Origin: UBA868 sp016776875
GTDB taxonomy: Bacteria; Pseudomonadota; Gammaproteobacteria; Arenicellales; UBA868
Assembly (NCBI GenBank): GCA_051201585.1
Contig: CP179198.1
Span: 1,364,001-1,428,000, forward strand
Length of the DNA stretch: 64,000 nt
Reading direction: 5' to 3'
Shown here: positions 10,022 through 19,130 of the stretch, one piece after another
Position numbering within the stretch: the stretch's first letter is position 1
Layout: each line of letters opens with the position of its first letter
Notes under the pieces: generated by a model
The model's database searches: none
Told to the model about the DNA's origin: nothing
What the model saw: the letters and a program-made list of their open reading frames with translations, nothing else
Position numbers and translations under genes: made by a program

Positions 10022-11185
10022 TTATCCTTGCGCTGCTGCGACCGCTTTTTGTGCCGCGTCATTCATTGTGGTCGCAGTGACCATATCCAGACCCGCCTTC
10101 TCTAGTATCTCCCGACCTTTCTCCACGTTCGTGCCCTCGAGACGGACAACGAGCGGAATACTCAACTTCACGACTTTCGCCGCCTGGACAAGCCCCTCGG
10201 CAACCACGTCGCACCGCATGATTCCGCCAAAAATATTAACCAGAATCGCTTTCAGGTCTGGATTACGAAGCATGATTTTAAAGGCCTCAGTGACTTGATC
10301 AGCCGTTGCGCCACCACCCACATCTAAAAAATTAGCCGGATCACCGCCATATAGCTTGATGATATCCATGGTGGCCATCGCCAGTCCCGCACCATTGACG
10401 AGACAACCGATATTCCCGTCAAGTGAAATATAGTTGAGGCCCACTGCAGATGCCTCAAGCTCCGCCGGGTCTTCTTCGTCGGTATCCCGCATCGCCACAA
10501 TTTCTGGATGCCGAAACAAAGCGTTATCGTCAAAATTAAACTTCGCATCCAACGCGATTATCTTGCCGTTGGTCGTAACCACCAGAGGATTGATTTCAGC
10601 GAGAGAGGCGTCGGTATCCCAGAATGCCATGTATAGCGCTTTAACAAATAAAACACCCTGTTCGGCATGTTCACCTGTCAGGCCTACCTTTTCCAGCAGT
10701 GCTGAGACATCTGCATCAATAACACCCTGACCCGGGTCGATAAAAAGTTTAAAAATTTTGTCCGGAGTAGCTGCAGCGACCTCTTCAATTTCAGTGCCAC
10801 CCTCCGCGCTCGCCATAATGACGACTTTTTGAGTCGCTCGGTCAATGACGAGACCAAGATATAACTCGCGGGCGATGCCAACCCCCTCCTCGACCAAAAG
10901 ACGCTTAACTTGCTGACCGTTCGCGTCGGTCTGATGAGTGATCAATTGCATACCCAGTAACTGTCCAGCAGTTTCTTCAACCTCATTGACCGACCCTACA
11001 ACCTTAACCCCGCCACCTTTTCCACGCCCACCGGCGTGAATCTGCGCTTTAACGACCCATCGGTCCCCGCTTAACTCTTGTGCTGCATTCACCGCATCAT
11101 CAACACTGAAGCAGGCGACCCCCCGAGGCACTGAAACCCCCCGGTCTCTCAGAATCGTCTTAGCTTGATATTCATGTACTTTCAT
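10022..11185 (-). CDS. sucC: Succinate--CoA ligase (ADP-forming) subunit beta
   Basis: Beta subunit of succinyl-CoA synthetase: an ATP-grasp domain (starting MKVHEYQAKTIL, with VKAQIHAGGRGKGGGVK) and a C-terminal CoA-ligase domain containing NIFGGIMRCDVVAEG. At 387 residues it is essentially identical in length to E. coli SucC. The acidic AEINPLVV segment that binds the metal-nucleotide is present. The sucA-sucB genes usually found upstream are absent here; upstream is a sulfurtransferase gene instead. Confidence 0.95.
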   Translation of the reverse strand: MKVHEYQAKTILRDRGVSVPRGVACFSVDDAVNAAQELSGDRWVVKAQIHAGGRGKGGGVKVVGSVNEVEETAGQLLGMQLITHQTDANGQQVKRLLVEEGVGIARELYLGLVIDRATQKVVIMASAEGGTEIEEVAAATPDKIFKLFIDPGQGVIDADVSALLEKVGLTGEHAEQGVLFVKALYMAFWDTDASLAEINPLVVTTNGKIIALDAKFNFDDNALFRHPEIVAMRDTDEEDPAELEASAVGLNYISLDGNIGCLVNGAGLAMATMDIIKLYGGDPANFLDVGGGATADQVTEAFKIMLRNPDLKAILVNIFGGIMRCDVVAEGLVQAAKVVKLSIPLVVRLEGTNVEKGREILEKAGLDMVTATTMNDAAQKAVAAAQG

Positions 11186-11229
11186 TAATTAGGTCTCTCT
11201 CGCGCAGCCGCCGAAACGGCTGTATTGAT

Positions 11230-12087
11230 TTATTGCTCGAATGAGGTCTCGATCGGACGGGACGGATCGGCGATCCATTCACTCCAGGATCCTGGATAAA
11301 GCCGTGAGCCTTTTATCCCCGAATACTCCATCGCAAATAGGTTGTGACAAGCAGTTACCCCGGACCCACAACTATGGATAATATTCTGAGGATTTCGCCC
11401 GGCGGTAACCTGCTCAAATGCTTCTTTAAGCTTTGCGCGCGACCGGAACTTTCCATCTTCAAGGTTTAGCGCAAAGTGATAGTTAATGGCGCCAGGAATG
11501 TGACCCGCTTTAGCATCGAGGGGCTCAACTTCACCGCTGAATCGGGGCGGCTCACGCGCGTCAACAATTGAAAGCACTCCACCACCTAATGATTTAAGTA
11601 TCTCATGGGCGTCGACTTTCAAGTCATTCACTTCCTTCAGCGATGCGAGATTACTAGAGGGCAATTCCACAGACTCCTCGCCAGAAATAGTTGGTTTACC
11701 AGACTTTGACCAGGTTGCGAATCCGCCGTCTAACAGCCAAACGTCGCTGATACCAATCCACCCCAGCATCCACCATAAGCGCGCAGCAAAAACACCGGGG
11801 CCGTGATCATAGACAACTATTTTTTGTCCACCCGTCAAACCTAACAACGCTGCCCGATCGATCCAATCATCAACAGCGGGCAAGGGATGACGACCGGTTG
11901 AAGAAGTTATTTGGCCCGATAGGTTCCGCTCGAGATCAACGTAGCGTGCGCCCGGGATATGACCCCCCTCAAACGCGGCCCGACCGGCATCCGGATCATT
12001 CAGGGAGAATCTACAGTCGCATACGATGACCGCTTGCGACTGAAGAAGCGTTTCAAGATCGTCGGCATTAATTAAATTGGCTTGCAT
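11230..12087 (-). CDS. sseA: 3-mercaptopyruvate/thiosulfate sulfurtransferase (two rhodanese domains)
   Basis: Two-domain rhodanese of about 285 residues. The N-terminal inactive domain contains GGHIPGARYVDL and YDHGPGVFAARLWWML; the C-terminal domain has AGHIPGAINYHF and the active-site loop CGSGVTACHN with the persulfide-bearing cysteine near 240. The CGSGVT loop favours mercaptopyruvate over thiosulfate as donor. ATG 12087 is preferred to a TTG at 12111, which has no Shine-Dalgarno. Same strand as sucCD, 44 bp upstream. The family is certain; substrate and the symbol are inferred. Confidence 0.85.
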   Translation of the reverse strand: MQANLINADDLETLLQSQAVIVCDCRFSLNDPDAGRAAFEGGHIPGARYVDLERNLSGQITSSTGRHPLPAVDDWIDRAALLGLTGGQKIVVYDHGPGVFAARLWWMLGWIGISDVWLLDGGFATWSKSGKPTISGEESVELPSSNLASLKEVNDLKVDAHEILKSLGGGVLSIVDAREPPRFSGEVEPLDAKAGHIPGAINYHFALNLEDGKFRSRAKLKEAFEQVTAGRNPQNIIHSCGSGVTACHNLFAMEYSGIKGSRLYPGSWSEWIADPSRPIETSFEQ

Positions 12088-12199
12088 ACGTGTGTATCTG
12101 TTTCCTGACAATTAGGATCTATTATCAACTTGACCGGCATACAGATGCAATGGTCGATCCCCGTTTCGAGTCCAAAAACAAAAGACAGTCAGAGTAAAT

Positions 12200-13093
12200 T
12201 TATTCAATATCATCCTCTTGAATCTGTCCGCGGCGTAGCTGGGCCATTTGCTCAGCAACAATAGCAACCAGAAAAAATATTAGTCCGAACACAAGCAGTA
12301 GCATGGTCCCAACGGAGACCCCCTCGTCCCGAATAATGAACGGAAGTCCCCAAACGAGGCCGAAAAGAATAAATCCTGCACCCAGTGGTAGAAATATCCG
12401 GCCCGGATTAAACATAGCGACGATATTAAGAATTTCAAACACCGTTTCGAGCGCGGTACGTGTGCTAATCGTGCTTTTACCCCCCGCACGGGCTCGAACG
12501 TTGATATCGTGCTCGAGAACAAGATTATTTCTGTGTACAAAAACCAGTGTAATGATGTCGCTAAAAGACATGCCGTCAGGGCAGAGCACGAGATATCCCT
12601 GCGCGAGACGCGTTCGATATAACTTCATGCCCGAGTTCAAATCCTCTATCGGCAGACTGACCAGTGTCCCCGCAAGAAGCCGGATCATCTTACGACCGAT
12701 CGCCCGATAAAGCCCTGAGTTTCCGCTCTGACGCCGCCCCACGACCATATCTGCGCCTTTCGCTAATCCAAATTCCAGCAACCGGCCCGCGTCAACCGGC
12801 TGATGCTGTCCGTCCGCATCCATGGTTACGAGGTATTCGGTCTGGCAGGCTTTGATTCCTGTTTTTAATGCGCCACCATAACCCCGGTTAACTTTATGAC
12901 GCAACAAGATCGATTTAGACTGCTGACAGAACGCCGCGAGTAACTTTGCTGATTCGTCGGTGGACGCATCGTCGACAAAAATAAGAACAAAATCGTTAGA
13001 CTGGGCATACTCCGCAATCTCGGGCAGAAACGCAGGTAGCACGTCCGCCTCGTTAAAAACCGGTATAACAATAGATAAAATTGGGTTGGCCAT
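12200..13093 (-). CDS. GT2 glycosyltransferase, dolichol/undecaprenyl-phosphate sugar synthase type
   Basis: 297 residues. The N-terminal GT-A domain begins ILSIVIPVFNEADVLPAF and contains VDDAS and the DxD-type metal site MDADGQH (Asp92/Asp94); acceptor-side segments include NRGYGGALKTGI and DLNSGMKLYR. Two C-terminal hydrophobic helices (about 232-252 and 262-282) anchor it in the membrane. Such enzymes typically transfer a sugar from a nucleotide donor to polyprenyl phosphate, which a GT-C enzyme then uses; a candidate GT-C gene starts divergently at 13243. The sugar cannot be told from sequence. Confidence 0.85.
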   Translation of the reverse strand: MANPILSIVIPVFNEADVLPAFLPEIAEYAQSNDFVLIFVDDASTDESAKLLAAFCQQSKSILLRHKVNRGYGGALKTGIKACQTEYLVTMDADGQHQPVDAGRLLEFGLAKGADMVVGRRQSGNSGLYRAIGRKMIRLLAGTLVSLPIEDLNSGMKLYRTRLAQGYLVLCPDGMSFSDIITLVFVHRNNLVLEHDINVRARAGGKSTISTRTALETVFEILNIVAMFNPGRIFLPLGAGFILFGLVWGLPFIIRDEGVSVGTMLLLVFGLIFFLVAIVAEQMAQLRRGQIQEDDIE

Positions 13094-13195
13094 GAATCAG
13101 GCGTTCAAATAGATCGTCTCCAGAGAAGTCGTTATTTTGGCACAATCGAAGCTGCAAAAAATGGGTTCGATATTAAAAACGTCCATTCCACGGGT

Positions 13196-13224
13196 TTGCC
13201 GTCAATTTAAAGTGTGTTTATTAC
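13196..13224 (+). promoter_or_regulatory. Candidate sigma-70 promoter for the 13243 gene
   Basis: TTGCCG (13196-13201) and TATTAC (13219-13224) are separated by exactly 17 bp and lie 18 bp before the proposed ATG at 13243, which also has a GGAATTAACAGTG leader. The position and spacing fit; both boxes deviate from consensus, so this is only a candidate. Confidence 0.35.
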
Positions 13225-13242
13225 TAACCGGAATTAACAGTG

Positions 13243-14896
13243 ATGCATCATCCTAAAAGCTCTAGTTGATAGCCGGTCATTCCTGCTCGGGTGCGCGCTT
13301 ATCAGTATTCTGAAATTGTGGTTATTAGGGCCTCAGGAAATCCTATCGAGAAGTTCGCCGCACGACGATACCCTATTTGTCGGGCTTGCGTTGAACATTC
13401 TTCAAGGGGAATGGCTGGGCGCTTATAACCAGTTTACTTTAATGAAAGGCTCAGGCTACCCGCTCTTCATTGCCGCAAGCAATCTGCTCGGCATTCCACT
13501 GATCCTATCGCAGGAACTTCTTTATCTCGGGGCCTGCCTTGTCTTTGTCTGGGGCATACACAGGTTAGGCATGAGAAACATTTATCTTTGGATCGCCTTT
13601 GGTGCGCTCGCGTTTAATCCGTTTACCTATAATTTTTTCCCGAATGTTTACCCCTTTCGATTCGGCATCTATCCGGCGGTTTCACTACTTCTTTTCGGTT
13701 TAGCGCAAATTGTATTGATTGCTGTCGAGAACAAAGAGAAACATTGGAAAACGTTGATTGCTTTTGGGCTCGTCCTTGGATTTTTTTGGAATATTCGAGG
13801 CGAAGCAATCTGGATTGTGCCATCACTCATCGTTTTAATCGGGTTTTATGGTTTTGCGTCGGCTCGAAACAGTTCATACGCCAAGGTGGGTCCGGCCTTC
13901 CGTTCAACTTCGACCGCGATGATCCTGGCCGGTATCGGATTTATTGCGGTCAATTCAGGAATTGCCTACCAGAATTTAAAGCATTATGGTGTTTACACCA
14001 CAAATGAGATGAAAAGTCCGGCCTTTAAATCTGCCTATGGCGGTCTTTTGAGAATCAAAACGATTGATTGGGCTCGTTTTGTCCCAATCAATCGGGAGGC
14101 CCGACAAGCAGCTTACAACGTGAGTCCTGCATTTAAACGGCTCGAACAATATTTCGAATATGGCCGGGGAACCCGAACCTGGATGGGCGGGGGCTCAGAC
14201 TATATTGCCGCTTTTTTCCCTTGGGCTTTTCGCGATGGGGTTTATTCCATCGGGTACTTTCGTGATGCACCCAGCACTCATAAATTTCTCGAACAAATCG
14301 GCAAGGAAATAGATGCCGCTTGCGATGAAAACGAAATTAAATGCGTCCCGCGTTACTCGGAATTGATGCCAAGGTGGCATTCGGAGTGGAATTCGTTAGG
14401 GGTTGCAACTTTTTTAGAAACCCTGAAGCAAATAGTGAAATTTAAGGGCTTCATCGAAGATGACCCGAGATCAGGATCTATCAACGACGACAAGCTTGTT
14501 ATCAATTACAAATACGTGACGGGATCTCCAGTTCGACCCCAACGCGCCGACTTGTTGGGAAAAGTCCCCGAGTTTCACAAGAAACGCGTACGACTCAGTA
14601 ATCTGGTTTTTGGAAAACTACTTTGGTTTTACCGCCACCTACCGCAGATTTTGGTTATCCTGAGCGTTGTGATCGTCGGCTACCGTGGCACTCAAGTTAT
14701 CCGAGGTGATCGACTCTCAACTTACGATGTGATGAGCATCGCGCTGCTGGGCGGCCTAGTCTCATACGCATTCATTTTGACAATTTTGCAAGTCACCTCG
14801 TATACGTCAATCGGTCGACAGTTAAACACGACCTATCCGATCGTTCTGGCGCTAATCGTGTCTTCATTTGCAATGATTTTCAAACGGGATCGATGA
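13243..14896 (+). CDS. Polytopic membrane protein, possible GT-C glycosyltransferase (one apparent frameshift)
   Basis: About 550 residues with roughly ten hydrophobic helices. After the first helix comes an acidic SSPHDDTLFVGLA loop, reminiscent of the Asp-containing first loop of GT-C enzymes that use polyprenyl-phosphate sugars; I cannot assign a family with certainty. The raw ORF begins only at a TTG inside the first helix (13316). Dropping one A at AGCT 13258-13261 joins it to ATG 13243 (MHHPKALVDS), completing that helix. A large central soluble region (about 210-440) precedes the last helices. Its TGA is followed directly by the ATG of the deacetylase gene. Confidence 0.65.
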
Positions 14897-15765
14897 ATGC
14901 CTGATTCGGATCAGCGAACCGCGGGTGCAAGCCAGATCACAAATTAAATCTCCTCCTGGGCGTCGACCTTGAGGATGTCCGTGATCATATCCCCGACGGC
15001 TCCCGTTATCAGGATCGACTCGGGTTTAACGTAGAGCGCATTCTTCGGTTTTTGGACGACCATCAAACCAAAGCGACCTTCTTCACGGTTGGCTTGGTTG
15101 CCCGGCGACTCCCGGGTCTGATTAAAACGATCTCGGATGAAGGGCACGAACTTGCAAGTCACAGTGATAGACATGTCCAGTTGAACAAGTTGACGCCAGA
15201 AGAATTTTCATCAGACCTAAAACGAAGTATTGACGCGTTGGAGCAGGTCGCATCGATGCGTGTTTCCGGGTTTCGGGCGCCCACCTTTTCCCTGATCCCA
15301 AGTTGTGAATGGGCTTACGACGCATTTGTGCAGAACAATCTCTCGTATAGCAGTTCGGTTCTCGCGGCGAAAAATCCGCTTTTTGGTTGGCCTGGCTTTG
15401 GAACTGAACCCCGTCGAATGCGGCCGGGTCTAGTTGAAATCCCGGTCTCGCTACACCGCGCACCTTTACCCCGGGTACCGCTCTTGGGGGGCGTTTATCT
15501 GCGGGTCCTGCCGTTTAGCCTCACTCGCATCTCGCTATTTCGACACAATCGCGAGCTTCCCATAGCATCTTATATGCACCCCTACGATATTGATCAAGGT
15601 CAGGAACGGTTTATGCACCCAGATCTGGACGGTAACCGCTTGATGAATTGGTTGATGTATCAAAACCGCAATAAAACATTATCGCGATTGTCAAAGATAA
15701 TAGCGAGCTGTCGGACATGGCGCTATATTGATTGGGTGGACCGATATTCATCTGAAATAGATTGA
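14897..15765 (+). CDS. Polysaccharide deacetylase (NodB homology) family protein (one apparent frameshift)
   Basis: NodB-type carbohydrate esterase fold. The motif LGVDLEDV supplies the catalytic Asp/metal Asp, TKATFFTVG follows, HSDRH is the metal-binding HxxxH and SGFRAPTFS the third motif; near the end MHPYDID resembles the C-terminal region of polysaccharide deacetylases from exopolysaccharide loci. The frame opens only after 14902, but the ATG at 14897 directly after the upstream stop becomes in frame if one T is restored at AGC-C (14930-14933), giving about 289 residues. Coupling to the membrane protein suggests they act on the same glycan. No signal peptide is seen. Confidence 0.82.
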
Positions 15766-15817
15766 TCGGATTTGACTTCTAGATGAATGCCGCGATCGCC
15801 AGACTGGATAATAAAAA

Positions 15818-15905
15818 TGGCGGAGAGGGAGGGATTCGAACCCCCGGAACCTTTCAGTTCAACGGTTTTCAAGACCGCCGCATTCGACCACTCTGCCACC
15901 TCTCC
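15818..15905 (-). tRNA. tRNA-Ser (anticodon TGA)
   Basis: 88 nt including the encoded CCA. The acceptor arms GGAGAGG and CCTCTCC pair perfectly, the anticodon loop is CTTGAAA with anticodon TGA, a class II long variable arm follows, and the T arm has GGTTCGAATCC. The length and variable arm identify serine. It stands alone on the minus strand between the deacetylase gene and yccA. Confidence 0.97.
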
Positions 15906-15949
15906 ATGTTGCGCCTGCTGAGCGCGCTCGGGCAAACTATTTCCCTAAA

Positions 15950-15979
15950 ATTATATGGTTTTTAGAGCCGTGTTTCGAA
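15950..15979 (-). promoter_or_regulatory. Candidate promoter of tRNA-Ser
   Basis: On the minus strand a perfect TATAAT (15950-15955) is preceded after 18 bp by TTCGAA (15974-15979). The implied start lies roughly 35-40 nt upstream of the mature tRNA 5' end, a normal leader length for a processed tRNA. The -35 box is weak. Confidence 0.4.
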
Positions 15980-16072
15980 CCACATTACCGTCCCGATCTT
16001 GAATTCTGGCATAATCGGACCCATCCTTACAGTAGTTATATCCAAACTTAAAACAAGGAGAACACCTAAGCG

Positions 16073-16747
16073 ATGATTTCCCGACAAACTTTAAGCTCCG
16101 ATCGTCCTGCAGTTCGAGGGGTGGAATTCAACAAGGTGTTGAAAAACACCTATGCGTTACTTTCAGCAACATTGCTGTTCAGCGCGGCGACAGCTGGCTT
16201 GTCAATGATGATGGGCTGGCCGCACCCTGGCTTCGTTGTCACACTCGTAGGTTATTTTGGACTTCTCTTCCTTGCCGGACGGTTTAGGAATTCAGGCCTC
16301 GGCATCGTCTTTGTTTTTGGACTCACAGGGTTTATGGGGCTGACGCTAGGCCCGATTATCGGGTATTACATTTCAGCAGTACCGAACGGCGATCAGCTCG
16401 TCATGACCGCGCTTGGCGGGACAGGTCTGATTTTCCTCGGTCTCTCGGGATACGCGTTGAAATCCCAGAAGGATTTCAGCTTCCTGGGAGGGATGCTCTT
16501 TGCGGGAATTTTAGTTGCCTTTCTCGCAGGCATCGGCGCTGTTATTTTCAGTATCCCGGCGTTATCGCTGGCCGTTTCCGCGATGTTTATTGTACTGATG
16601 AGCGCGATGATCCTGTACCAAACTAGCGCGATCATTCACGGCGGTGAAACCAACTACATTATGGCGACCGTAACGCTCTATGTTTCGATCTACAATCTTT
16701 TCCTGAGTTTACTTCAAATCCTAGGGGTGTTTGGTGGAGATGATTAG
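16073..16747 (+). CDS. yccA: Bax inhibitor-1/YccA family membrane protein
   Basis: 224 residues with seven hydrophobic helices and the family's features: a hydrophilic N-terminus with FNKVLKNTYALLSATLLFSA, LGPIIGYYI in the middle and the terminal YVSIYNLFLSLLQILG. In E. coli YccA modulates the FtsH protease; other members are calcium-leak channels. An AAGGAG at 16055-16060 lies 12 nt before the ATG. It is followed by a clear terminator. Family assignment is firm; the exact role is inferred. Confidence 0.9.
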   Translation: MISRQTLSSDRPAVRGVEFNKVLKNTYALLSATLLFSAATAGLSMMMGWPHPGFVVTLVGYFGLLFLAGRFRNSGLGIVFVFGLTGFMGLTLGPIIGYYISAVPNGDQLVMTALGGTGLIFLGLSGYALKSQKDFSFLGGMLFAGILVAFLAGIGAVIFSIPALSLAVSAMFIVLMSAMILYQTSAIIHGGETNYIMATVTLYVSIYNLFLSLLQILGVFGGDD

Positions 16748-16773
16748 AGCGCCGCGCTAACTAACGAGACTAA

Positions 16774-16798
16774 CCCCGACCCTGCGTCGGGGTTTTTT
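16774..16798. terminator. Rho-independent terminator of yccA, also facing serS
   Basis: A perfect 7-bp stem CCCCGAC/GTCGGGG with a 5-nt loop is followed by six T on the plus strand. It ends yccA; the TAA of the convergent serS gene overlaps the T-run at 16797-16799. Confidence 0.92.
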
Positions 16799-18075
16799 AT
16801 GGCTTGATGCTGGTCAGCCCACCCATGTAAGGCCTTAACGCAGACGGAATGCTAATTGATCCATTCTCATCCTGGTAATTCTCCATTACGGCAACCAATG
16901 TTCTTCCAACCGCAAGACCTGAGCCGTTTAAGGTATGAACCAACTGGGGCTTATCAGAACTGGTCTTTTTGTATCGCGCCTGCATTCGACGAGCCTGAAA
17001 CGCCTCAAAATTACTGCAGGACGAAATCTCGCGATATTTATTCTGGGCAGGCAGCCAGACCTCAAGGTCATAAGTCTTTGCAGCGGAAAAACCAAGATCG
17101 CCGCCGCACAACGTAACCACTCGGTATGGCAATTCCAGACGTTGAAGAATGCCCTCTGCGTTCGCAGTTAATTCCTCGAGCGCCGACCATGATCGCTCAG
17201 GCTCCACAATTTGAACGAGTTCGACTTTTTCGAACTGATGCTGCCGAATCATGCCTCGCGTATCTTTGCCGTACGAACCTGCCTCGCTGCGAAAGCATGG
17301 TGTATGACAAACGCGCTTAATCGGTAATTCGTTTCCATCGATCACGGTCTTAGCATAAAGATTCGTGACCGGAACCTCGGCAGTCGGGATCAGATAATAC
17401 GGCGGCTCAGTGGCTGTCATAAACTGGTCGTCAGCAAATTTCGGCAATTGTCCGGTTCCAAATAATGAATCACTGTTTACCAGATAGGGAACATAAGTTT
17501 CCCGGTAGCCATTTTCAAGGATATGCACATCCAGCATAAACTGGATCAAAGCGCGATGGAGTCGCGCAAGCGCATCTGACATCACCACAAATCGGCTGCC
17601 GGTGATTTTTGCGGCGACGTCAAAGTCCATCATCTTGAGGCCGGCACCAATACTGACATGATCAAGCGGATCAAAGCCTAGCTTCTCTTGGTTCACCCCA
17701 ACGACGAATCTCAATATTGTCGTCTTCGCTACTGCCAGAGGGCACAGATTCGTGCGGGATATTCGGAATGCTTTTAAGCAATCCATCAAGTTCAGCCTGA
17801 ACGGTGGACAATGCGTCATCCACGGTGACAAGTCGTGTGCCGATGCCAGCGGTCTCGTCAATTAGGTGCTGGGCATTCTGGCCGGACGCTTTGAGACGAC
17901 CCACTTCTTTTGCTGACTTGTTCCGTTGGGCCTGTAACTCCTGCTGTTCAGTTTGCAACGTTTTTCGTTTACGCTCTAAATCCTGAAGCTGCTCAACATC
18001 AAGACTGAATCCGCGTGGGGCGAGTTTTTCAGCCACGCTTTCTAAATCATTTCGTAGGAGTTGTGAATCCAACAT
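16797..18075 (-). CDS. serS: Serine--tRNA ligase (one apparent frameshift)
   Basis: Charges tRNA-Ser and tRNA-Sec. The N-terminal coiled-coil arm (MLDSQLLRNDLESVAEKLA through RKTLQTEQQELQAQRNK) is in one raw frame and the class II catalytic core in another. Motif 2 is in FRSEAGSYGKDTRG and motif 3 in HTLNGSGLAVGRT. The break is at AGCT 17680-17683; dropping one A makes RWGEPRELGFDPLDHV. Repaired length is about 425 residues, typical. ATG 18075 matches family starts; the reading further upstream runs into crcB. Its cognate tRNA gene lies 0.9 kb away. Confidence 0.94.
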
Positions 18076-18091
18076 CGCGATAAACCTTTTT

Positions 18092-18469
18092 TTAAGAAAA
18101 TTGTCGCCCGGCTGCCATACCGGCGGTCGCAGCAAAAATACACAAAAGAACACTAGCCGAAATATAAGTGACTGCACGCAGCCACTGTTGCGATAAAAGC
18201 AGCGTTAACGTCTCAGCTGAAAATGCGGAAAACGTAGTGAACCCCCCGAGCACTCCGACAATGAGGCCCAACCGCAGTAATTCTCCAAGAGGCGTTTTAG
18301 TGTTTATCACAAACGCTAAAAAACCAATCAGGAACGATCCAACTATATTGACCGTAAGCGTGCTCCACGCGAACTCTGACCCCATTGCTTCAGTGACCCG
18401 ACTTCCCACCCAGAACCGTAACACTGAGCCTATCGCACCCCCGGCGCCGACGATTAATATAGATCCCAT
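18092..18469 (-). CDS. crcB: Fluoride ion channel CrcB/FluC
   Basis: 125 residues with four hydrophobic helices. GGAIGSVLRFWVG at the start, NIVGSFLIGF in helix 2 and GVLGGFTTFSAFSAET in helix 3 are signature segments of the dual-topology fluoride exporter; the FTTFS phenylalanines line the fluoride pore. It lies between lolA and serS, the usual gammaproteobacterial setting, except that rarA, normally beside lolA, is missing. No fluoride riboswitch is visible in the short gap upstream. Confidence 0.93.
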   Translation of the reverse strand: MGSILIVGAGGAIGSVLRFWVGSRVTEAMGSEFAWSTLTVNIVGSFLIGFLAFVINTKTPLGELLRLGLIVGVLGGFTTFSAFSAETLTLLLSQQWLRAVTYISASVLLCIFAATAGMAAGRQFS

Positions 18470-18474
18470 CGTAC

Positions 18475-19104
18475 TTAAAGATCCTCTCTAATCACATCAA
18501 CATGACTCGGCACACCAAGCACGAATATCTGCTCATCAATATCCTGATTCACCAAAACATTCGTAAACTGGACGCGAGTGACCTGCTCTAACTGATCGAG
18601 CATCTGAACAAATCGAAGCACCTCCTCATCAAACCCTAATTGAATCTGTGAAAAAGGCCCTTCCGAGTCTTTTGGGAAAAGAGACACCCAGTAAATTCCC
18701 TGCTGAATACCCAGCCTCTCGACCAGATATGACTGTTCAGGCCGTTTTCCATCGGCCAAAAGGCCGGCCGGGGTCGCTCCCAATCCTTTATCTTGACGGC
18801 GCACAACAACTTGCTCAAGGCTAACATCGTAAACCCACAGTCGATTCCCATCAGCCACGATCATCTGTTCGGGAGGCTCGCCGTAGGTCCAGAGTAGACG
18901 CCCAGGTCTTTGAAGTACAAACCGACCCATACTCTCCTGGAGGACCTCACGGTTCTCTCCAAGCACGGTTTGCTGAAAATCAGCGCTGAACGTCTCGGTC
19001 GACTCGAAAAATGAATCCAGTGGATCGATCTCCGCGATGACGCGTGACGAATTTAGGATCATTCCGAAAAACAGAAAAAACCACAAAACAGAATTCATTT
19101 TCAT
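18475..19104 (-). CDS. lolA: Outer-membrane lipoprotein carrier LolA
   Basis: Periplasmic chaperone that receives lipoproteins from LolCDE. 209 residues with a signal peptide (MKMNSVLWFFLFFGMIL, cleaved near VIAEI). The mature part has FSADFQQTVLGENREV, GRFVLQRPGRLLWTYGEPPEQ and DGNRLWVYD, the conserved LolA beta-sheet segments. The gene lies 26 bp downstream of ftsK on the same strand, as in E. coli. Together with lolC and lolD earlier, most of the Lol pathway is in this window. Confidence 0.92.
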   Translation of the reverse strand: MKMNSVLWFFLFFGMILNSSRVIAEIDPLDSFFESTETFSADFQQTVLGENREVLQESMGRFVLQRPGRLLWTYGEPPEQMIVADGNRLWVYDVSLEQVVVRRQDKGLGATPAGLLADGKRPEQSYLVERLGIQQGIYWVSLFPKDSEGPFSQIQLGFDEEVLRFVQMLDQLEQVTRVQFTNVLVNQDIDEQIFVLGVPSHVDVIREDL

Positions 19105-19130
19105 CTATGGGAATGCTCGCTTTATTCGAA

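Noticed and set aside
15783..15965. Small plus-strand ORF over the tRNA region
   Set aside because: It is the reverse complement of tRNA-Ser and its flank, with no coding features.
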